Of a stretch of DNA of 48,422 nt, positions 40,666-48,422 are shown piece by piece (the stretch's first letter is position 1; the number at the start of each line of letters is the position of its first letter). The position numbers and the translations under genes were made by a program. The notes beneath the pieces are model-generated. The model did no database searches. It had not been told where the DNA came from and was given only the letters and a program-made list of their open reading frames with translations. The stretch is from Chara braunii (Eukaryota; Streptophyta; Charophyceae; Charales; Characeae): positions 2,343,455 to 2,391,876 of the forward strand of contig BFEA01000079.1 in the NCBI GenBank assembly GCA_003427395.1. The letters are read 5' to 3'.

Positions 40666-41135
40666 TAGCATGGATATAGCTGGGGTGCAGACAGGGATGG
40701 CCTGGTAGGCCTAGTGGAGTACATGATCACGTAATGGTGGGTTACCTTGCGGCCTTGCTTTTCGAGGGTAGGGCCGCAGGTGGGCTGGGTTTGGGGACTT
40801 TTTAGTGGAGGGTTTGTCTGCTTATCGATAAAGAGACCAGAGTAGGCCCAGTTGATGACACAGGTATAGAAGCGGATGGTGGCCGTGGACCCCCTCATCA
40901 CCGAGACTCGACCTGCTCTGGGTGATGACAAGATAGAACTACAACGGCAGAAGGGGACTAGTTGATGACCAAGGTCTAGGAGCGGTTGGTTTGTTAGGGC
41001 GCCATGGGCGTGTTCCTGGATTGGTAAGAGAGGCTAGTGTTCCTCCAGATGACAAAATAACCAAGAAGACAGAATGACTGCAGGGGTCTAGTTGATGACT
41101 GAGGTATTGGAATGATTGGTTGGTAAGGCCGAAAG

Positions 41136-41310
41136 GAAGCCAGTCTGGCGCCCAAACGCAACCTGCTAAAAGGAGGGAACCGGCAAAAAATGCTGAAGGG
41201 AAGCCAGTCTGGCGCCAAAAGTACCCTGCTCCAGACAAGGAGGGAACTGGCAAAAATGGAAAAAGGAAGCCACTCTGGCGCCAAAAGAAGCCAGTCTGGT
41301 CCTAAGACGG
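41136..41310. repeat. 64-66-bp tandem repeat
   Basis: GAAGCCAGTCTGGCGCC-type starts at 41136, 41200, 41266 and a partial unit at 41287. The units contain AGGAGGGAAC.GGCAAAAA. Confidence 0.85.
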
Positions 41311-41319
41311 ATGTCTACA

Positions 41320-42030
41320 GCATAGGCCCTATCATGGGCCGAAACGACACTAGACTTAAGCAGACCCTAGAAACACTACTAAACCCCTAACCCTACCGGC
41401 GGGCCCAATGGGGCCCATGTGGGACCCGCGGAATGCCACACCACCTCAGCAATGCATGCTCTCCTCTGACATCTACTGACATAGTCACCGTGCAAATCTC
41501 AGCGGAGCTCCCATCCTCCTTCAGCAGTCAACATCGAGCTATGGAGGATGGCGCTGTCCTTCCTCACCTTCAAAGGAGACCAGCAGCAGATTAGGTACAT
41601 TGGCGCCAGGTAAGTCCAGGTAAGCTTCCGCTCAACCCTCCCATCATTCTCACTCCGCGGATCCTCCTCCTACTCGCCCAACCTCATCACCTACAGCTAT
41701 GGCTATGGCGGCTATGGCCACTCCAGCATGTCCTCAACTAGGCTGGCGCCTCCAGCAGCATCTGGCACCAGCATCTCCCAACACCAGCCTCGTGTCCAGC
41801 AACTTGGCCACAAGTCAGCGCGAGGCAGAATGAGCATCCCCTCGGCCAGACCTTCTCATAGTGTTGACTGACGTTGACCAGCCTCCTCTTGGACCATGTC
41901 AACGACCGAGATTTTCTGAAGTCAACGGCCTGGATGAAATGCTGTCCCAGATGTGTGCATCTGATCTACGGCCGTGGTTGACTTACTGGGAGACTGACAT
42001 TGGGCCTGTATTTCCCGTTCAGGGTCTGAC
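41320..42030. other. LTR-like or unrecognised sequence with CTATGG cluster
   Basis: 41580-41840 contains AGGTAAGTCCAGGTAAGC and ACAGCTATGGCTATGGCGGC (in part), in the style of the CATAGC repeats in opposite orientation. Nothing coding is recognised. Confidence 0.3.
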
Positions 42031-42035
42031 TCTTT

Positions 42036-42169
42036 TTTCTTTTTTTTTCACAAAAGGGCGGCCCTGGTCTACTAGGCGGGGGATAAAAGCAGCCTCCCTG
42101 AGTAGGCCAGTCATGAGCTGCTCCATCTATTAGTGGGCAGCATCACTTGCTGGAAACCAGGTCCAGCGT
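42036..42169 (-). mobile_element. Hairpin SINE, second copy
   Basis: Minus strand: GTAAGGGACGCTGGACC, TGGTTTCCAGC, TGCTGCCCACTAATAGATGG (in part), GAGCAGC, a hairpin and an A-rich tail (42053-42036). The hairpin arms are CTGGCCTACTCAGG and CCTAGTAGACCAG, different from those of the copy at 5992-6132, while the loop keeps GCTGCTTTTATC. No certain target duplication. Confidence 0.7.
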
Positions 42170-42363
42170 CCCTTACACGAACAGAACTTGAGAGTTACAT
42201 GAGACTGTGTTTCTTGTCAATTCTTGTTGATCTCGGGGATCGTTCAGCACCTCTTCAACTTTCTGCACGGCGCCAAATTTTGGCTGCTAAAGCTAGTGAT
42301 ATGTTTTCTAGACCAACCGAGCTCCTCTTAGGATCTGTGATAATGCCAAGCTGTTCCCTTTGG

Positions 42364-42500
42364 CTTAAACCCTAAACCCTCCTTCATGTGCCCCAAACCC
42401 CTTTTTGCTGATAGACCGTGTACCGCGGGCAAGTAAACCCTGAACCCTCCTTCATGCGCCCCAGACCCCTTTTGCTGATAGACCGTTCCCCGATGTACCG
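42364..42500. repeat. 68-bp tandem duplication containing telomere-like AAACCCT
   Basis: CCTTCATG recurs at 42381 and 42449 in otherwise matching units that include AAACCCT(A/G)AACCCTCC, CCCC(A)GACCCC and TTTGCTGATAGACCGT. Two AAACCCT units stand in tandem in the first copy. Confidence 0.8.
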
Positions 42501-42813
42501 GGGCCTTTCCCTTGCCTCTATTTATCCCTTTTCATCCTCATTCTATTCCATACCACCGCAATTCCCCCAGAGATTGTGCGGCGGAGGGAACTGGTCTGGG
42601 AGGTCTGAATCTTGATTTTCCAAGAGTCAACTGTAACTCGTGGGGGTACTGGACGCAGCTTTTGACTCAGGGCCTAGTACCCCTTGACCCGAGGGCGACC
42701 TCTAAGGGGCTCAGGATTGGACTTTTGACCCCTATTTCTGGCCTTTGACAAAAAGTCACGACCCTGCCCTTGACTCATGCGGATAGTGAACCGATTTTAT
42801 TGCACAAAGACCA

Positions 42814-43500
42814 TCAACTAACCAAACACAAACGAGATGAGTTCTTAAACAAAGCTGTCGTGGCAGCAGCCTGTCCATGAGAGCTCCTGATTATTGTTTT
42901 GCTCGAAATCGAAGTCTGCCCATCCTCCTGAGCCGTGATGGAGGAGCAGCGAGGACTGTCGTCAGCACGTGCTTCGGATCTAGCTTGCACTGGAGTGGAG
43001 AGCTGATGCTGTGAGGCCGGTGCCACGTAAAACGTTAGGGTGGTCTGCTGCCCCTTCCTCGCCTTCTTGGCAGACGAATTAGCCGGAGCACTGTCATTCA
43101 TCTTCTTGTCTGTGCGGATGTGCCGAGAGGGGAAAATGAGTCTCACCATGGTCTCGGCCATTGCTGTCCGCACCTCGGGTCCAAGGAACCTCCTTGCTGC
43201 GAGCATGAATTAGAGGCAGTACATTCCACTGGATCAAAGTCACCAACCACTGGGAGCTTCATGTTGTCGATGGTGAGGTGACTGCTTTTTCATCAGATTT
43301 CTTCATCTCGTCCTCTGTAGGGTTAAAGGTGTGAGATCCCACAGCGTATCATCCACACGTCTGGACTCCGACTCTATCCATCTACTAGGCACAGTGGGGG
43401 AAAACGGATTCTGGGTGAACTCGTTGACCGCAAGTTCTGATTGCTGCAATCACCCTTGCCTTCTCCTTCTTGCTATCAGCTAAGATTCTGGCGATAGATG
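42814..43500 (-). pseudogene. Possible decayed gene of unknown function
   Basis: On the minus strand several protein-like stretches occur in different frames: LEISTSIARILADSKKEKAR (about 43500-43430), PTEDEMKKSDEKAVTS (about 43310), MKLPVVGDFDPVECTAS (about 43263) and a 130-codon frame from 43206 with KKARKGQQTTLTFY. Frame changes between them suggest a pseudogene, or small exons. I do not recognise a family. Confidence 0.3.
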
Positions 43501-43607
43501 TAGAGATCTCCAGCCCAGTTTACATGCACACAACAATGCATGGCTTGTGTTTCTGTGTGTGTGCCTTCTTCTAGTGCAGGCTTTAGTCTCTCCTACTGTT
43601 TCTTACT

Positions 43608-44569
43608 AGTGCAGGCCGGTAATGCTGATGGCATTGCTGCTTACCTTTATATTCCTGCTACAGCAGTATCTCCTGTTGCTGTCACTGTTGTTACAACTTT
43701 CCTTAGCTCTCTTTCGTGCTGCTGGCTGCTGTTGTGGCCGGCTGCCAGAGCCTGTTCCTGCTCCTTCATGTTGCACCCAGCAGCTCAGGTTGAATGACAC
43801 TCCAAACTGTCAGCAACTCCCAAGTTGAGAAATATTTCAATCTCATCCTTTAGACAATAGGGCAACACACAGGGAAAAAAAAGGGGCAAGTACGTTGATG
43901 TCACTTTTGAGTATCGAATGAGCAAAAAAAACATGTGCAAGCAAAGAAAACAGGCCCCGAGTTTGAAAAAGCAATGAAAGTACCAATGGCCGTGGTGTCA
44001 GGCCGAGTGCCATGCCTACAGGGGTTGGCCATGGTGTGAGACGGGGAAAGGGAAAAAAAAAAAAAAAAGCCCAATTGATTCTTTTCTACCCAAATTGCCG
44101 TTTCAAACTCAGGCCGGGATAGCTTTGTGGGCACGTGTTTTTTTGCCTTTGCGAACTTAAAAACTGCCGCGTCAGCCGTTGTTTCAAAAAAAAAGAGAGA
44201 GGGGGGAAGAAAGACAGAGAGAGCCACCTCACAGCAGTAATTCACGTCAGGTAAACAGGTCAGTCCATGTACATGGGGTGTGCATGTTTGCTGGTACTGC
44301 TGCTGCTGCCTCTGCTACTGCTGTCGCCCCCTGTGATCTGCCCGTCATGCAGCTCTTCCCCATGGCACCAGCAGGTAATGCAGTGATTACTGCTGCTTAC
44401 CTATTTACTCTTGCTGTTATTGCTGCTTCAGCAATGCCGCTGCTGGTGCTGTTACAGCTCCCATCCGTGCTGCTACTGTTGCTATTGCCCTCACATTGTC
44501 TCATAGGTGCTGCTTGTTCGTGGTGGCACCGGTTGTTGCTGTCTTTTCCTCCTGCTGCACCGAGCAACT

Positions 44570-44575
<6 letters not shown>
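43608..44575 (+). repeat. Pair of related Ala/Leu-coding CTG-rich segments
   Basis: 43608-43796 and 44368-44575 both read AGGTAATGC-like, then GCTGCTTACCT, CTGCTGTT-type repeats, and close with CTGCACC.AGCA.CTCAGGT. In one frame both give AGNA...AAYL. The second runs into the CT tract. Probably two copies of a gag-proximal or 5' transposon segment. Confidence 0.45.
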
Positions 44576-44626
<51 letters not shown>

Positions 44627-44627
44627 N

Positions 44628-44670
<43 letters not shown>
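44573..44670. repeat. (CT)n microsatellite with an N
   Basis: Almost pure CT, with one N at 44627 that probably marks a join between contigs whose true repeat length is unknown. Confidence 0.95.
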
Positions 44671-44671
<1 letters not shown>

Positions 44672-44886
44672 GAAAGTTCGATGTGACAGTATGTCACAAC
44701 CCGTCGTGTCCCGTCCTTTTCTCCCTTTCTGGCTGAGGTTACACCAGGCGGTTTTGGAGGAGAGAGGGGGGGAAGGAGGGAAGAAGAACAGAAGTGGGGA
44801 GTTCACCACCTTTTTTTTCGTTTCTTTTTTCCTCAATATACTTTTACTTTCTTTTTGTTGGTCTACACACCCGTCTGCTGCCAGGA

Positions 44887-45055
44887 AGCACACTACTGTC
44901 TTCCACTGGATAGAATGTAGGGTCATTATAGCAAGCACACTACTGTCTTCCACTGGATAGAATGCACGGTCATTATAGCAATGTTTGGCCGAACTTCCAG
45001 TCCAGATGCAGTGAAAATGACGGTATGTTCTATTCAGGTGAAGGTGGTAGCTCCA
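44887..45055. repeat. 47-bp duplication and a dispersed repeat also seen at 47466-47560
   Basis: AGCACACTACTGTCTTCCAC starts units at 44887 and 44934 (47 bp). The following segment (44970-45055: TTTGGCCGAAC, TTCCAGTCCAGATGCA, GAAAATGACGGTA.GTTC, CAGG.GAA) matches 47488-47555 in the same orientation. Confidence 0.75.
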
Positions 45056-45906
45056 TACAGCGACGAAAGAGATAGGAGTCCATGCAAGGGCATGGAGAAG
45101 CAGCATGAGAATACGTGAGAAGCAGGGTTAAGCATTACGGTAAGGTAGCCTTCACCGCATTTAGGGTAGGAAAGAAGCCGATGGTGTGGGTAATGACAGA
45201 GTAAACCAAACGCACAAGTGTCAAGCATCAATGCAACAGTATGCTGCCAGAAACCATGCCCTGAAAACATGCCGGTCGTGGACAAGAAAAGGTTCACCGC
45301 AGGACAGCAGACATTCACCATACCATCCTTGACAGCAAATTGGACATGCTATGCCTGGATGTAGGGGATGTTCACAGTGGGGGGAATGTAGGATAGTGCC
45401 CTAAGCACCTTGCTAACACAATCATCCCATCATAGTGTTGCTGGCCAAGGACCACCAAGCCTTCAAATTTTCATCTTTAACTCCATCACCACACCCCTTC
45501 TTCATTTTTTCTCATATCTTTGTCTCTATACCATATGTAGGCTACCAGGGAACACCCACCAACCCGTACCTCTCCCTTACCCATGCGGGAGGTTTGCATT
45601 GGCGCGAGAGCGAAGCTGTACCGGCTTCTCATCATACCGATATACTGCTGGGCAGGTGTGCTAGTGTCAAGACTGTGACCAGTCCCTGCGCCTCCCCCCT
45701 TTTCCCCCACCCAGTCTGCAATAGTGGTGTCTAATAGCCATCAATTGTTATCTGCTGAAACACAGGATGCTTCAAAACACACAAGGATTTGCTCGGAAAA
45801 AAGAGATTCGTCATAAATTAGCGCTCTTCTCATTTTTGTTGGTGGTGAATAGAGTTGTTGCATCATACCCAACAATATTAGCTAAGGTCCTGATAATGGT
45901 GGTCTG
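45056..45906. other. No recognisable feature
   Basis: Frames open by chance; no family recognised. Confidence 0.35.
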
Positions 45907-46118
45907 GTGAGCAAGCAGATTATCTCGAGGTGGCAGGGCACCAAGAACGTCCAGACAGGTACGCATGAGCAGTAGGAAGTGAACCCACGACCTCCTAAGT
46001 GAGCCGGTTATCTCTAGGTGGTGGGGCACCAAGCACGGCCCGGCACGTAAGTGTGAACAGTAGGAAGTGAACCCATGACGTCCTAAATGAACTTGTGTGC
46101 CCTACCGAGTGAGCTACA
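45907..46118 (-). mobile_element. tRNA-like SINE with duplicated body
   Basis: Minus strand: A-box TGTAGCTCACTCGGT (46118-46104) and B-box-like CATGGGTTCACTTCC (46078-46064) form a tRNA-like head. The sequence after it (TTAGGACGTCATGGGTTCAC to GATAACCGGCTCAC, quoted in part) is followed by a second, diverged copy, giving two tandem units of about 87 bp. Confidence 0.65.
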
Positions 46119-46434
46119 CATGTTGACCGAGCCTGCAAGTCCAAGTGACTTTTCTGTGGCGTTGGTACTATTGCAATCCATGGAAAAAGGGCAAATTGCA
46201 TCTGTACCCCACTTAAAGATGGGAATACTGACTATACCCAGTCCCAGCACCAACTCGCATCTATACCCGGGCGTGTGGAAATTGCCCAGGACCGAGGTGG
46301 ACCCAGGTGGTTGGTACCGCAAAATTGCAGTTATAACTAACTTCCAGATGCACGAGTTATGGACATACCTGGGCAAAATTATGGGCATGCCCGGGACTGT
46401 GGTGGACTGGCCAAATTTTTCATATACCCTGTTC

Positions 46435-46592
46435 CCGGATGGCTGAAATTATTATCACACCCCACAGCTCTTGGGCGAGAACGGTCCACTTGGTGGGTAT
46501 GGGCATAATTTGGCCGGATGGCTGAAATTATTATCACACCCCACAGCTCTTGGGCCAGAACGGTCCACTTGGTGGGTATGGGCATAATTTGG
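46435..46592. repeat. 79-bp tandem duplication
   Basis: Units 46435-46513 and 46514-46592 start CCGGATGGCTGAAATTATTA and differ at a couple of positions. The surrounding 46180-46760 has further degenerate GGGCATAATT/GGGCAAATT motifs. Confidence 0.92.
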
Positions 46593-47892
46593 TGGTTGGC
46601 CAGCCGATGGCCGCCACTGGGCGTGGGTACACCCACAATTTTGCTGGGTTTCTGGGCAAGAGCATAATTTCGTACTCCGGAACACAGGGCCTTCAGGATT
46701 CAGTAGGCCGGGGCATGAGCATAACTTCATGGTCTCGAACAGAGCAGGACTCCATAGGACTACAATTTCACACAGGGGAAATGTTGGGGACCATGCAAAG
46801 TTGAACGGGGTCCTGGGAATAGACGCAAGTTCGCACTGGGACAGGGTATAGGGCAAACCTGGCCCAGCCATAGGCCGCCGGGTTTCAGGCAGGCTGCGGG
46901 CTACCGGACCACAATGGCTGTAGGCGCCAGCCAAAGGAAAACAAAACGTGGCCGTGGGGGTTGGTGACAACTTGGCACGCAAGGTGCTTTGAGGCTCGGC
47001 ATCGATAGCTGGGCCAAGTGCAGGTGCGAGAATAACGCAAGCGTCGTGTGAAAAATGTGGGCACGGATGCGGCGAGCCTGAGCATGACGCATCTCAGGCC
47101 ATACTCACACGAGGACTCTCCTGGACGTATCTGACCACGAGTGCGACTTGTATACGTCCGGCCGCAATTACGTCCAGATATCAGTTAAAAAAGCCCTACA
47201 TAGTATGCTCTCAAGCCGGCGTTTCGTCATTGCGAACTGCGGAACGCCAACGGCATATCCCCCCCCCCCGCCCCCCGCTCTCCACCCGCCTCTCCCCTTG
47301 CGCAGTGTAATCATTATTATCTCGACATATCTTCTGGATCTTGCCGAGGTGGATCATTATCAAGATCGAGAAGGGTCTGCCAAGGCATCAAGTTGGCACG
47401 GAATCGTCAAAAATCATATGCCGTATAAAGATCACCGACGTGGACCTGCAGACACGTGTTAATAGAACGTACTGTCAATATAGCGGTATTTGGCTCACCT
47501 TTCAGTCCAGATGCAACGAAAATGACTGTACGTTCGATACAGGGGAACAAGGTAGTCCGCCGATTCTGAAGACCCTTGGATAGTCCCGATCTGGCGCATT
47601 ACTCACATGTTCCTTGTCGCCACAGTGTCAATACCTTGCGATTGCAGCTTTAATAGCTCTGCTTTACAAGCACTATTAAGGAGTGGAATCTGCCTATTGT
47701 ACCAAATCCCTGCAGAATACACGTTAGTACTCCATTCAACATGTGCAATCCAACATACACGACCTGAGGAAGATACGTGACATAATATGGTGTACGTTGC
47801 TAGGTATCATGCCTGCCATGCCAGGGCAGGATAACTCCTGGTAGGGGTAGGAAGAATCGGAGCAGCACTTTGGTTAGACAGATTCACCGGGC

Positions 47893-47894
<2 letters not shown>
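46593..47894. other. No recognisable gene
   Basis: Apart from the dispersed repeat at 47466-47560 and a C run at 47260-47275, nothing is recognised. Confidence 0.35.

Positions 47895-47968
<74 letters not shown>
47895..47968. repeat. (CT)n microsatellite
   Basis: Pure CT tract of about 74 bp. Confidence 0.95.
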
Positions 47969-47971
<3 letters not shown>

Positions 47972-48279
47972 TGTATTTGCCTGTCTATCCATCACTTACA
48001 GGCACGCACGCACCCACGAGCAAGCGCAGGAGCGCAGCGCGCGCACAACACCCACTCATGTAGACGCGCGTATCTATAGCACGGCCAAATGCAACTGGCC
48101 GAAGTCGCCTCCAACGAATTGATTGAATCGCCACTTCCGCAAACACTACGCTCGATATTAAAGGCTAAGGAGGACAGAGAAAGGAAAAACGATCCAGAAG
48201 AGAAAAACGTTCCCCGCATTAGCGACGCGCGAGATTCGTTACGTCAGTTCTCAACGTCCCTTCAAAATGCAACAAGGGG

Positions 48280-48349
48280 ACTGCATTGCTCGTACACACA
48301 ACATCGTGAAGCTCAAGAGGGCTGCATTGCTCGTACACACAACGTCGTG

Positions 48350-48350
<1 letters not shown>
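48280..48350. repeat. 41-bp direct repeat next to the terminal CT tract
   Basis: CTGCATTGCTCGTACACACA occurs at 48281 and 48322, followed by ACATCGTGAA and ACGTCGTGAA. Confidence 0.85.

Positions 48351-48351
<1 letters not shown>

Positions 48352-48422
<71 letters not shown>
48352..48422. repeat. (CT)n microsatellite at the window end
   Basis: Pure CT tract running to the last base of the window. Confidence 0.95.

Noticed and set aside
43540-43828. Hydrophobic Leu/Cys-rich frame as a membrane protein
   Set aside because: CTG-repeat composition gives this in all frames; a related copy at 44.4 kb has different residues apart from a short motif.
47148-47462. Possible gene around 47.15-47.6 kb
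   Set aside because: Open frames are short, cross a C homopolymer and overlap a dispersed repeat.

Overview
The window looks like repeat-rich nuclear DNA of a green-plant-lineage eukaryote. Three U6 snRNA-derived sequences match the plant U6 core. The LTR elements carry a plant-type primer-binding site complementary to initiator tRNA-Met, the LINEs are of the plant L1 type, and there is an RNF4-like RING gene with small exons. The overall repeat style would suit a charophyte alga such as Chara, but that is a guess. Nothing bacterial or organellar is visible. Two assembly defects are clear: a 540-base N run (24836-25375) and two single Ns (13718, 44627).

Layout. 1-1200 is a 54-bp minisatellite. 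1.3-4.6 kb holds two diverged copies of a long non-coding repeat unit, followed by an LTR-like repeat (4.6-5.2 kb) and a short hairpin-bearing SINE with a perfect 13-bp target duplication (5992-6132). At 6.85-7.53 kb on the minus strand two almost identical terminal exons encode an RNF4-type RING domain, on a tandem ~0.4-kb duplication. A candidate upstream exon of the same gene lies 26 kb away (33234-33809, minus) with matching splice phase. 8-12.8 kb is mostly unrecognised sequence with LTR fragments.

The best-resolved feature is a nested insertion. A Ty3/gypsy chromovirus-type LTR retrotransposon (13340-21813) sits inside the 3' domain of a plus-strand LINE, flanked by the 4-bp duplication CAGC. 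The LINE reading frame stops at the left LTR and resumes in phase after the right LTR. The gypsy element is dead: in-frame stops, a changed reverse transcriptase catalytic motif, frameshifts and an internal deletion in the integrase region. Its leader is packed with ACGTGGC (ABRE/G-box-like) motifs.

22.8-23.7 kb is a minus-strand LTR with polypurine tract. 23.8-29.9 kb holds two minus-strand L1-type LINE copies, one long (ORF1-like, APE endonuclease, reverse transcriptase, distal domain) and one truncated at both ends that contains the N gap. 29.9-48.4 kb holds tRNA-derived SINEs, three U6 pseudogenes, more LTR remnants, another LINE tail next to an inverted relative of the gypsy LTR, and several short tandem repeats, ending in a (CT)n tract.

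Only the RNF4-like exons look like host protein-coding sequence. Everything else that can be recognised is mobile DNA, its decay products or simple repeats. Most long stretches without a listed gene hold nothing I can identify.
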